Assembly: GCF_030272615.1 (NCBI RefSeq)
Contig: NC_081406.1
Location: 245,949,218-246,013,217, forward strand
Reading direction: 5' to 3'
DNA: 64,000 bases
From: Cryptomeria japonica
Lineage: Eukaryota; Streptophyta; Pinopsida; Cupressales; Cupressaceae
The notes beneath the pieces were generated by a model. The model did not search any database, was not told where the DNA came from, and saw nothing but the letters and a program-made list of their open reading frames with translations. How positions within the stretch are numbered: the stretch's first letter is position 1; each line of letters opens with the position of its first letter. Made by a program: the position numbers and the translations under genes. Of this stretch, positions 46,000 to 57,575 are shown piece after piece.

Positions 46000-48703
46000 A
46001 GACTTTTTCTTGTACTTTATATAATGTATTCTGACACTTTTTGAGATATATGATATGCATCTTGGTGATGTTCTACATTCCTTGTGTTATTTCTATGATG
46101 TATGGTTCTATATGATGTGTATATTTGATGTGTTATGTGTGTGTGATACATTTTTATGATTCTAGTGCATTCTATTTTATGAAATGTGATGATATGGTTG
46201 TGCAACTAATGCTTCTATATGATAATGAGTCTAAAATGATATGTTATTTATCTAAATGAATCTAATGTATTGACATGTAGATGAAATTAAGCTTGAGTAA
46301 TAATGAAGTGAATATAAGTAACATCTATTTAAGTGATAATGCAATCTAACTAATAGCAAATGAACTTAAAATGATATGCAACCTATATGAATGTTTTTGT
46401 TGTGAAAAAACACATTGTTGCTTGTGCCTCTTGATTTAGAAGAAGTTTTAGTAAGAAAGATAGTTTAAGAAAATATGGTGAAGAGATAATAGAAAATGAA
46501 GAATAAACTATGTTAACTTGAAAGAAAAATTGATATGATATGATAGGAATGATAGTGATGAGTACTCTTATTTGCCTTATTTGCAGTGCAATATGTTATC
46601 ATTATTGAACCTTATTATGTAATAATGAATCTTAGTACACCAAGGTAGAAGGAACCAGTATGTGTAGATATCTTACTGCAAGAAACAAACACATAGCAGA
46701 CAAGGAATGAACCCTCCATTCTGGGAATTACTCTAGGGGTTGAGGTATGTGTGGCATTCAGAGGTTGAAGTCTCCTATCACAGACACCCACTAGAGAAAT
46801 TTCCCTGGAACTTCATTGCTTCACACCACAAAATAGCAAATAAAGTAAAGGATCATGCCCATCATGGCTCGTCTAGTCACTTTTGGACATCCTTGAGCAG
46901 CATAGAAACATGATCTTCTTCAATTGATAAAAGATAAAACCAAATTAGACAAAATTCAACAGCTAAATTGACTGTGGCTTTGCTTTGATTTATTTGATGT
47001 GATGGTTGATAATATCTGGTTTCAAAAGTTTTGGACCTCATTTAAGACTGATCTTTCTGGTTTCGAGTGTATCTGATTCTGTCTAAGACATGATAATGAT
47101 CACATTGATGTGGATATTAGCGATTGATAAGACTTGATTAGGTTGGTTGTAGATGTTTGATAAGATAGTTATATCCTTTGTTTAACTTTGTGCGAAGTGT
47201 TTGCAGGATATCTACTAGGGTATTTGTTTCTCATGAGACATTTCATTGCAAGTTTTGGTTGATTTTTTATTTTTAGTTTTATGATGTTTAGGGTTTTTTC
47301 ATGAATTTTTACAATTTTTAGGGTTTTTGTGTTTTGCAAATGTTTTTGGATTTTAAATATTTTATCTGAATGTTTTTGATTGATTTTTTCAAGATCATTT
47401 TCCAATTTTTAAGATTTTTTCAGGACTCTTTACAATTTTTAGGATTTTTTCAGTTATGTCCCCAAGTATGCAGACCTATGATGACATGATGATCTAGGCG
47501 ATGCATATGGAGACAATAACTTTTCGATATGAGTTATGCTAATGCAAGATGCAAGATTAAGATGCAGTTCGTATTTGAACAAGGATGAGTGTGTGCGTCT
47601 ATCATTCCTAAATGCACTTATTGAATTAAAGGTGTGAAACATTTCAAAGATAGGAGCTCAATCCATTCTTAGAAGACTTTAGATCATCCAATCTTAACAC
47701 ACTATGTAATCAAGATTTATGAGTGGAGGCGCGAAAAACTTATCCATCAATTCTTGAAACTTTGATCTCCTTTTTCCCATGTGTGTGCACTTGAGTTTAT
47801 TCTGACTCTTATAACCATCAAATACCCTTGGAATTCTATGTGGTTAGCTATGTGTGTTATTCTGACTTCAAAAGCAACCTGGATAGAGCCTCGCTGCCAG
47901 CAAGCTTTTAGGGCTCTAACAAGGTTATCCACTATAATCTCTCGAATATTGCTCCATTGCCAACATGCATCCATAGCCCTAATGGAGTTACTCGCATGTT
48001 CCCTTAGTCAAGCTTTATTGCACATTTTTGCATGATATTTCAGTTATATATATGTGGTATTTTGCCTTGAGATGGATATTTGGCATTATTTTATTTTATT
48101 ATTATTTCCTTGCCTTGACTTGTAAGTAATGAAACCTACCTAGGTATGACAATTACAAGAGCGCTGAAGTAGAATTTTGAATTTTTCACTAGCCACATGA
48201 CCAACTAGGTATCTATAATGACTTAGAGCATTGATTAATGTGTGAGATATAGGAATTGATAAATTTTGGGTAACAAGTTTCAACAGTGAAACCTTTACTC
48301 AACCATGGATAAAGCGCGATCACAAGGTGACATTGAAGATAAATGAGTAAAGACCTCCTAAAACTTCATGAACAAGTATCTAGGAAATGAGACCACCTTT
48401 GCTCCTTTCAATGTAGACAGGTGAATGACTTTGACAATCTCCTTGCTTTATTGATGCAACTATATGAGAACGTAATAATGATATGTAACTATATGTTGTG
48501 TAATATGAAATGCAGGCAACTATGATGCACTTTGAAATGATGATATGCGATGCAATGCAGTAAAGAAAAATACAAATGCAGTATTGAAAATTTAAATGAA
48601 CCCATCCCTTAGATGTAATATCTTTTTAGGTGTATGTTGTTCATGGGTTCAGGGAGCGGATCTCCCTCATGATTTTACAACGTTTTGCAAATGGTTTTTC
48701 ATT
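46000..48703. other. Non-coding interior of the Tat-type element where pol would be expected
   Basis: Between the PMD gene and the end of the gag-protease polyprotein I find no reverse transcriptase, RNase H or integrase words on the minus strand. Only short open frames are present, such as one at 47169-47405 that is Lys/Ile-rich and of random appearance. Confidence 0.6.
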
Positions 48704-50470
48704 TCATATATTCTGAAACCATTGAGGTGTGGTTGGTAACGGTATTTCGCAAATCTCGTTTGCCTCTGTAATATCAATCCTAGCATTGGGGAGTGAAAGC
48801 ATAGAATTTTCTGAACTTACCTTTTCTTTCCATTGCTTTTTGTTGTTCACATAACCTTCCTCATTATCGAGTATCATGCCTTTGAGAAATGTCGATTGAA
48901 CCTGATGATATTTTGTATTTCTTTCGTTGAGAGATGTTATCCTATCCACCTTTAGAGTCAATCCCATTGTATAAACATAATAGGGGAGTTCAATCTCCTC
49001 ATCCAAAATTTTTGCTATGGTATTGTCATTATTGGTACATTCTAGATGTGGTAGCACTTGTGATTCCCAGTCTATTGGATGCCAATAAATTTGCTTTGGG
49101 TGAAGAGTTTCTTTCTTCATACATACTTGATTATGATGATGTTCTGTAATGACACAACCTCTCATACCTGGATTGAGGAGTTTTACTCTCTTATCACTTG
49201 GATTTTCTTTTGTTGCGAGATCTTGTCCTGTCATCATATCATCCTGCATTGGTTCTTTAGTATCTCCTTGAAAAAGGAGTGTTATTTCTCCCACACATAG
49301 TTCGGTTATTTGAACTGATGGTTTCTAGTGTCTTGCTTCTTCTTTCCCTCGGTCAATTATATGTTAATGTACAAGGGGTAAATCTTTCCTTTTGTCTGCT
49401 AGAGAAGCGATTAACATCATGCAAATCTGGTTATTATGAACATCTCCATAGACAATGTCATTTGTTGTGTCTATTGTTCATGGGATATTGTCTTGAATAG
49501 ATAGAAACTCGTAGTCATGAGAATTTTTCATACTTTCTATATATGTCCCACTGTCTGAGGTTGTGTCGCTTATCTCATCTTGCTCTTATAACAAAATTTA
49601 TTCGTGACTTGAGGATCTTCCTTGTGTGGTGGAAACTCTTCTTAAACCTAGTATTAGACGTTGCAATATTTCCTCATTTGACTCATTTGGTGGAGCTAAG
49701 CTTGTTTCCGGTAAAAGTATTGACAAAATCCAAGGATTAGGCGCATTTGCAGGTGGTGATTCAGTTTCTTCCACCACATTTTCTTGTGAAGTTGTTTCAT
49801 GAACCATACTGTCAGGTGGTGTCTTATTAGTTTCTTGCAAAAGACATCTAAGTTTTGCACCATCTGATTCTATACTAGGATATGTTGTTGCTTGCTTGCT
49901 TCTATGAGATGAAGAAGGGAGTCTTTGTGTTGATAATTGATTCTGAGGTATATACTCTGATGCTAGGCTTGGATTATTTAGTATATCCAGTGTTTGTTGT
50001 CTTTCTTCTATTATTTTCGTAACATGCTTATACCCTAGCCCTTGATTCTTTGGGTTTTCCTGAGGTAGAACAACCTCTAATCTTCCTTGTTGTTGTAGTC
50101 CCAAGCATGTGGTACCATAATAACCATATTTTTGTAGCATTTTAAAACCATTGCCATAATGATCTAAGGGTAAGCGGACTATTTTCATGTCATCCTATTC
50201 TCTATATAACCAGTGATTGACATCTTCTTCTAGGGATTCTTCCTCTAAGTCTCCCCATTTGATGAAGGAGCATGAATCTGAATATTTGACTATCCCCTTT
50301 CCTTTATCTTGTTTCATCACTATATTATGAGGTTTGCCAAAATATCTCAGAGAAAGAGATAATTGTTTGACATTTGATGTACGGGAGATAGAGTATTCCC
50401 CACAACCAACATCCTTAATTTGCAAAGAAGATGTTGTAGGTGTATCTTTTTGTGCTTCTCTGATTGTCAA
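48704..50470 (-). pseudogene. Post-protease part of the gag-pro polyprotein with G-patch-like motif
   Basis: Three minus-strand pieces (50470-50195, 50188-49598, 49294-48704) continue the protease ORF. The second begins LPLDHYGNGFKMLQKYGYYG and continues TTCLGLQQQG, ending its conserved block with KNQGLGYKHV; this is the G-patch-like block that follows the protease in Tat-type elements. The third (with RGCVITEHHHNQV and WESQVLPHLE) is the linker that normally leads into reverse transcriptase, but the frame ends at 48704 and no polymerase follows. The composition is Pro/Ser/Gln-rich between the two blocks. The breaks are small indels or stops. Confidence 0.75.
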
Positions 50471-50579
50471 TGTCCATTTATGTAATAAGCGGTGCTACCT
50501 GATTAATCAGAACTTGATTTTTTGTGCTTGCTCTTAAAGTATTGCAATGTTGAAAGGGGTTAGGATCCCCATGCACAGT

Positions 50580-51234
50580 TATTTCTACTCCATTGACTGG
50601 GAATTTGATGCATTGATGAAATGTAGAAGGAACCGCCTACATGGCATATATCGATGGGTGTCCTAATAGCATGTTGTATCCAAACTCTTTGTCCAACACT
50701 TGTAATTTGATGTCTGTAGTAACTGGTCCAATTTGTACTGGTAATGTGACCAACCCTTCAGAAGGACATTCCTCATCATCATAGGCCTTGATTTTGATAT
50801 TCTTGGTTAAATCTATGTGAAATTGGGAATAACCTAATTCCTTGATCAACTTAAGGGTATAGATATTTAGTCTTTCCCCTCCATCTATGAGCACTCTATG
50901 TGAAATTGGGAATAACATAATTAATTGCTCTATGAGTTGGTGAAATTCTGAGTAACTCAAAGAGTGAGATTTGAGCAGGAGTCTTTTCTAGTTGATCCAC
51001 AATATTAAAGTTGCTTACTTGATGAGGTGCCAGAGGAGGTACTCCTTGTAATGTGACTTTGGATTTGCGGGTTACCACTGCACAATCTATGTTTGTAGGG
51101 TTTATGAAAATGGTTGCAACAATTGCCTCCCCTTCAGTAATTACATTGATTGTATAATCATATGCAACCTTGGTGTAGTTGGTCGTATTGTCCTGTCCTT
51201 TTGACGTAGATGCTTGTCCTTGATTATGCTTCAC
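50580..51234 (-). pseudogene. Retropepsin-type protease region
   Basis: The minus strand reads AVVTRKSKVTLQG, then after a short out-of-phase section HRVLIDGGERLNIYTLKLIK (catalytic D-G-G in place of the usual D-T/S-G, with the N-I pair) and LGHPSIYAM, followed by VPSTFHQCIKFPVNG beyond a stop. This is the aspartic protease and the segment after it in Tat-type elements. It would process Gag and Pol. It is split by a frame change near 50930 and a TAG near 50637. Confidence 0.8.
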
Positions 51235-51239
51235 AAAAA

Positions 51240-53135
51240 GATCTTTGTATATGATATCTGCTTGGTTTGATGATCATTTATCTGTAGCTACTATTACATC
51301 ACCTTGATCTATCAAGTCCTGTATGAGATTATTGAGCTTGTAACAGCTAGATGTTTTGTGTCCTTTGGAATGATGATAATCACATAAATCATTGTCATTC
51401 CACTAGGCTGGTTTGAATGGGTCTGGATCATTCAGTCTTGCTTCTGGCAAGGTGATTCTATTTGTTTGTATCAGCTTCTTTAGAGAAGCATCAAAAGGTT
51501 CCCCCAAAGGTGTGAAATTTATTTTTGGTGCCATATTTCTTGGAGGTCTAACTAAATTAGATTGGACTACATTGGTAGTGGTTGTAGTTGTATTATTTTC
51601 TTATTATTGATTCACATTTTGGTTTGGTCCTTGTAATGATAGTGTGGGTTGAGCTCTATTGACCACTCTCGCATCAACCACACCATCATTTGTAACATTA
51701 TTATTCCTTGACCAAAATTTAGGTTTATCTGCATTTGCATTGTTAGGTGCTCCTGAATCTTTACCATTTTTAATGATACCTTGCTCCAACAATCCCTTCT
51801 CACATTTGAGACCTTTATCTGTGACATCCTTGAATGTATTAAAACATTGCATTTGTAAAGTATATTTGATCGATGGAAGGAGATTTTCACTGAATATGTC
51901 CACTTGTTCTTCCTCTGGTATATTGCTTTGATACCTTCTATACAATGATCTCCATCTTTGCAAGAACATAGCAAAAGTCTCTATTTCTTTCTGCTTCGTG
52001 GTGCACAAATCTATCCAGCTCACTAGATTGTCTATATTATGAGAGAAGTTTAAGATAAACAACTCCGCTAACTCTCCCCATGAAGTAATTCTAGGAGGTA
52101 GACGTGAGAACCATTCTAATGCAATCCCTCCAAGACTTTTGGGAAATAGTCTTATTAGATAAGTGTCTTCATGCGCCACTTCTATGCAAGATGTGAAAAA
52201 TTCTCTTATATGATCCCTTGGATCACCCTTTCCTTTGTATTTATCAAACTTAGGTGTCTCGAAGTGTGGAGGAAAGGGTGGCATATATAGAGATCTATCA
52301 TAGGGATAAGGCCTGAGATCTTCCATTGTGTAGCTTTTCTTGTCCTTGCTTGCTTGCATGCTCACCATTTTATTTTGTAAGTTTTGGACTTGTTGAGTCA
52401 AAAAATTTGTTTGTGTCAAGGGTATGCTTGATGCATACATGTTTGCAACATATGGTGAAGTGGTGGTGTATACCGGCATTGTTGAAGATGCTTGACTTTG
52501 CATTGTATTGAAACCACTACTAGGTTTTGTGAAGTAAAATGAGGCATTGTGTTAGCCTGAGTAGACCCAAAGGGATTGGTATGTCCATGTTGTATCTCTT
52601 GGCTACTAGTCACAAATATAGCTAATACCGATGTAGTCACTTGTGGATTATCACTGGCTTGTGAGTTGAACATGGGCATTGATTGGAACCTTGTTGGAGT
52701 AACCTCTGAAATTGGTGTAGAATTTATAGTTGCTTGAGTTGGAGCCATTTGTGTGCTTGGAGCAACACTTTATGTAGGAGCTATTATTGTAGATGTATTG
52801 GACATCTGTTTCGCATTTAGATTCACTGTCACTCCTGGTGGTGTTATTGTGGAGATGTTGAAATTAGGAGGCAACTTTGCTCCATTTTGAATCAAGAGAG
52901 ATAGATACTTGTCTCTATTAATGTTGATAAGAGCATTGATTATCATTAAGACTTGAGGGTCTTTTTGAAATGCCTCTATTTCCTCTTGTGTTAACCCTAT
53001 TTGCATCTCTTCTATTGTTGGTAAAATATTAGGATCTATAGGTATCAAATCTCTATTTCTTTATTGAGAACTTGAGCTTCCGGTTATGTTCATGTTCCAA
53101 GTTGGGTTATAGTATGGGTCATTGTTCGGATCCAT
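51240..53135 (-). pseudogene. Tat-type gag
   Basis: Start is the ATG at 53135 (MDPNNDPYYNPTWNMNITG, then an in-frame TAA). The middle includes IPIDPNILPTIEEMQIG and a Pro/Thr/Gln-rich stretch. The capsid-like retrotransposon gag domain lies at about 52330-51800: HIREFFTSCIEVAHEDTYLI, IALEWFSRLPPRITSWGELA and MFLQRWRSLYRR. Near 51370 a zinc-binding C-x-x-H pattern reads CDYHHSKGHKTSSCYKLNNL followed by IQDLIDQG, typical of Tat gag. The 300-codon open frame at 51604-52503 is the best preserved part. Gag would form the particle. Breaks are few: TAA after residue 24, a frame change near 52450, and stops near 51410 and 51270. Confidence 0.9.
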
Positions 53136-55245
53136 CTGATTTTTTGCCTTTTTTGATCTTGTTATTGTCATATGATCTTGACACTCTATGACTCACTATG
53201 ATATCCTAAATGAAAATGGTATATTGATATGGATTAAAGACTTATGAATTAACTATGTATGCAAGACACCCTTCTAATATTACCGATGAGGAACATCTGC
53301 CATCAATTTTTTGGCAAATTGTCAAAATTCTTCTTGTTCTCTTTGTTCCTTGATTTCTTTTGCTAGCTTTGTATCAAGGTGGACAGATTTCTAGATTTCA
53401 TTATCTATGATAGCTTCTACTTCTTCATATTGTGTAAGATCAATTCTTACTTCCCAAGCAAGATTGTCCAAACCATCAATTATCTCTAATTGATCATTGT
53501 CTAGTCCAAGATTGGGTTGTTCGAATGGACAATCGTCGTCTCCTTTTAGACCCATGCAAAGGATATGTTCTTAAGACTTCTATGATGAAAAGAACTATGA
53601 CAAATATTTAATGAAGACTATGCAAACTGATTTAGGTACTAATATGTGCAATGTAAGGACTCAATCCTAAGAGGAATGCAAATGATGGTCTTTTACTCTC
53701 CTAATTGTGAAGACTTATGCAAAATGTGGATGAAAAACTTAGACTATGTATTCCCTATATGCATGAGGACCTATGATCACATGAAGCACCTTTTTCTTCC
53801 ATACTCTTGGATGTTTGGCAAAATTTGTTGAACTTGTTGGATTTAAACACTTGGTTGTTCTCTTGAATTCTCGACTCTTGATTATTGAGAAACTTTTGGT
53901 TGATGTTGATATGAAAAAATTGGTTGATGTTTCACTTTGAAATGTTTGATCATGTAGCAAAGACACAACAAACACATCCAAAATCATAATAACATAGAAA
54001 GAATACTTGTTTAAGGAATTTTTTCATATCCCCATGAATGTTGGAGTCTTTTTCAAGACCCCATTTTTGTTTTCGTTGTAATTGGTCAATCGATTGCACA
54101 ACAAGCAGACTCTCATAAGGTCAAAAGGTCACAAATATTACCACAACCCACATCTTGATACTCCATCATCTCAAACAGCCCTGTCACACCCTAAGGTGTG
54201 CACGTCTTTTTCCCTTTTCTCAGAAATTAAACCAAAAAGGATTGCTCCTCAATTGGCTCATTGTCCTGGGAGATATATGGTGAATGTCTTGGGGGTAGAT
54301 TCTTCCCCACCCTTGCACTGTGATAATATGAGTGTCTAGTTACTGAATCAATTGGGCTTCTAATTTCTATGGTGTTTAGAAAAAGTTCCATTCGAGTGGT
54401 CACAATCAGCAACATTTTAAACTCCATCAAGGGAGGTCTCCCAGTCTGTAGAGGTTACGCTCTACAGATTTTAACATACCGTATAGGCACTAAGGGAGGC
54501 ATAATGTTGTTGTGATAGCATGTAACACTCATTGCACATGATTTTCATCACATATGCATTTATTTATAGTGGCTTGGATTACTTGACTTTATTCGTTGCC
54601 ACTTAGGTCGTTCCCCTCTCATCGACCTTAATGGCGCCCTAAGGGCAACTCAAGAGGGCGGGCCTTCTAAAGGTTTTAATGCATGAAATTGAAAGAAAGC
54701 ATAAAAGAGATGGGTCTGGCTTTTTGATCACCCAGAAAAGGGGAGAGCATATACCTATCACCTCACAAACATGCAAAACAATGTTCTTTTTAACCTCAAT
54801 TGCAAAATTTTCTAGTCTAAATGGAGATGTTGCTCCATAAAAACATGGTATTCATTTTATCCTTCATAGAAATTGTGAAGCAAAAGGTACATTGTTTGTG
54901 GTTTATTTTAAATGCACTAAAATGAAAGATTTTCTAAGCGACCCTTGCAAGGAAACCAGAAAAGGATAGTTGACACATGGTGGGCTTCCCAACCTAAATT
55001 TATTCTCGGTTACAACTTTTCTATTTGCAGAAATAAAATGAAATCTGACAAAAAATGACAGAAAGATAAAAACATAATCTATCCAACGTATTCTAGAAAT
55101 TTCAAATTAACCTCTATTCAAGTGTGAATTACTATCTAATCAAATGTGAATTAACATAATAGTGATTACGAATTTTTGTATAAGCAATTGTGAATTACTG
55201 TGAGGTCAATTGCGCATTAGTTAAACCTGCAACTTTGAAAAAAAA
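53136..55245. other. Untranslated leader of the Tat-type element
   Basis: No motif-bearing frame on either strand. A long leader between 5' LTR and gag is usual in this lineage and would hold packaging and dimer signals, which cannot be pointed to here. Confidence 0.5.
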
Positions 55246-55760
55246 TTAAACAACAAAAAAAAATGGAAGAGAGAAGTTTTCGCTTTCAGTGAAGTCATTC
55301 CAGATGAGGTTGCCCATTACTTCAATATCATCATAAATATTGAATTTGTCTAGGATATTGTTTATGGTTTGACGGTACGAAGCCATGGCCTCTCCCTCTT
55401 CAAATTCTCAAAATTGTCTTTCTTCTTTGATAAGCCTTTGATAGGCTTTTAGTTGTCTGTTGTGTTGTTTCCTCCTCCTTGCACTTGAAATCTTGAAAGT
55501 TACCTTGCGTGCCATGGAGTTAGAAACATTTTATGCCTAAAAATGAACTTTTCCAGAGTTGAGAGATTTTCATGGGTTAATCTCGCAAATGAATTTAAAG
55601 CCAAAACGACACTAAAAAATAAAATTTTGGGTTAAGCCTGCAATTGTGAACTACATAAATCAATTGTGAATCAGAATAACATCAAATGTGAATCAAAATA
55701 ACATCAATTGCGCATTAATATGTGCAATTGCGAATTTTTGCGTAAGCAATTGCGCATTCC
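55120..55760. repeat. Right CAATTG motif cluster
   Basis: CAATTG at 55185, 55207, 55641, 55661, 55705, 55725 and 55747, with single-base variants (CAAGTGTGAATTAC, CAAATGTGAATTAAC) between. The extended motifs are TCAATTGTGAAT and CAATTGCGCATT, the reverse complements of the left-cluster forms. Confidence 0.85.
55246..55515 (-). pseudogene. Small basic leader ORF
   Basis: From the ATG at 55515 the minus strand reads MARKVTFKISSARRRKQHNR, continues to RQF, meets TGA at codon 36, and then stays open in the same frame (AMASYRQTINNILDKF; DDIEVMGNLIWNDF) to TAA at 55246. The total is 89 codons with one internal stop that could once have been TGG. The N-terminal third is strongly basic, the rest amphipathic. 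It lies between the primer site and gag on the gag strand. I do not recognise it. Confidence 0.45.
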
Positions 55761-55830
55761 ATTTTTTTTTATTTTTTTTTGTACAGCCCTACAAATTACA
55801 AAAACCAAAAAAGATAGATCAGTCACAGTA

Positions 55831-55850
55831 GGTTCACGTCGGGTTCACCA
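55831..55850 (-). other. Primer-binding site of the Tat-type element
   Basis: TGGTGAACCCGACGTGAACC on the minus strand begins two bases inside the 5' LTR, with the TGG expected of a tRNA 3' CCA complement. I cannot name the tRNA. Confidence 0.6.
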
Positions 55851-55852
55851 AT

Positions 55853-56904
55853 TGTCCGCATGCATGAATATCATAAAATTATAAATTTTATTAGGTGGTG
55901 AAGACAATCACAAATATTTAACTAATCAAGTATAATCAAACATAACACAATAGAATATCAAATATGAAAGAAATGAAATCTTTAAACGAATTCAAACTCC
56001 CTATTTCTGATTTGTGCTTCCATTGTTCTTCTCCAAAATTGTGTGGGTGGATCTTTGGTATTGCACTGAAATTCCTGCATAGATTGGCAGTTTCTTTGAA
56101 GAGTGTGATCTAGCTTGAAATTGAGAAATTGATGTTGTTTATATAGATTTTCATGAGAGATTGGAAAGGATTTTGAACTCAAGTCTTGATTGGGAGTGAA
56201 CTGATTTAGATTGATCAGTTAACAGAGTTGATTGATTTGTTAACTCATTTGACTGAGTAGTCAACTAGATAGATTGGATAGTGAATTAAACAGATTGATT
56301 GATTAGTCTAAAAAGGTGATTTAGAGTGAAAAGGGGAGATTGAAGAGTTAACTGAGTTAACTGATTAGTCAACTGATTTGATCAATCAGTTATGATTTCA
56401 ACATGTTTTGTAGGAGATTGAAATTGAATTTGATTTTTATTTTCAATTTGGATATGAATTTGAACTTTTGAATGTTGAAATGCACATGAAATTAACTGAA
56501 ATTCAGATTTGGTGAAATGTGAATTTAGTGATTTGAAATTAGATGAAATTATTTGAAATTCGCATTTGGGGAATTGTGAATTTGAGAGAAATAAAATTAG
56601 AAAGAATTATTTAAAATTCGAATTTGGGGAATTGGAGAAATAAGGTTAATTAATTTAAATAATTTAAATTTAAAATTAATTAAATAATAAAAATTATTTA
56701 ATTAAGAAAATTAATCGTAATTAATTAAGTAATTAATATTAATTAATTAGAGAATAGGAGTTGGATAATTAATAAGATGAAGAATTATGATTGACTCAGT
56801 TAGTTTAGAAGAATAATTACCTTAATTAAATAATTAAAGAACTACTTAATTAATTAGGACGAATAATTAGTGCATGATGAAAATGACATTTTTCAGTGTC
56901 TACA
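55853..56904 (-). repeat. Right (5') LTR of the Tat-type element
   Basis: On the minus strand it opens TGTAGACACTGAAAAATG and ends CATGCGGACA. It is the partner of 42113-43190. Confidence 0.93.
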
Positions 56905-56909
56905 TTGTC
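56905..56909. other. Right target-site duplication of the Tat-type element
   Basis: TTGTC, paired with CCGTC at 42108-42112. Confidence 0.65.
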
Positions 56910-57339
56910 TATTAGATTGTGGATGGTAGGTTGTAGACTTTTTGTGTCTAATTTTGTATTCCTTTACCAGCTAAGCAATCCAATCTAAAGTGAATTCTGG
57001 ACCTTAGTCTATGATCGTTTCCCTTGGAACACCATATCTCGTAAATATTTCCTCTAATAGAAATTGAGCAACTTTTGTATCTCTGGCAATCATCAAAGCC
57101 TTCACTTCCACCCATTTAGTAAAATAATCAATGCAAACTAGTATATAATATTTTTTGTTGGATGTAAGTTCTATTGGACCAATAAAGTCAATACCCAATT
57201 TATCAAATGGTGTTATCACTAGCTAGGATTGTAGAGGCATCTCATCACTCTTTGTAGGCATTCTCATTCACTGACATCTATCACATCTTATTTATTGAGT
57301 TGCATCTCTTTGTATAGAAAGCCAATAGTACCTTATATT

Positions 57340-57575
57340 GATAATCTTCATTGGTGTCCTCTTGGCTACAAAGTGTCCACCACAAAGCTCATCATGGAAA
57401 ACCTTGAGCATGTCAACTATTTTATCCTCCCTAATACACATGTCCATGACATATATCGATAATCTTCACTGGTGTCCTCTTGGCTACAAAGTGTCCACCA
57501 CAAAGCTCATCATGGAAAGCCTTGAGTATGTCAAATATTTCATCCTCCCTAATACACCTATCCATGAAATTATCA
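57340..57575 (-). repeat. 118-bp tandem duplication in the integrase zinc-finger region
   Basis: The block starting GATAATCTTCA at 57340 recurs at 57458 with few changes. The unit is not a multiple of three, so it shifts the frame of the integrase zinc finger. Confidence 0.9.

Larger units (their letters stand above)
42113..56904 (-). mobile_element. Non-autonomous Tat-type Ty3/gypsy element carrying an antisense PMD gene
   Basis: Two direct repeats of about 1.05-1.08 kb (42113-43190, 55853-56904) enclose 12.7 kb. The element reads on the minus strand: 5' LTR (right), primer site, small leader ORF (55515-55246), gag and protease (53135-50600), G-patch-like linker (50188-48704), then non-coding DNA with no reverse transcriptase, RNase H or integrase, a plus-strand PMD gene (43563-45998), PPT and 3' LTR (left). 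It inserted into an older gypsy integrase. Mobility would have needed enzymes from a relative. Extra ORFs between pol and the 3' LTR, some with a DNA-transposon-associated domain, are known in the Tat lineage. Confidence 0.88.

Noticed and set aside
46017-47405. Minus-strand short frames in the pol-less interval
   Set aside because: Low-complexity (His/Ile or Lys/Ile) composition and no polymerase or integrase motif.
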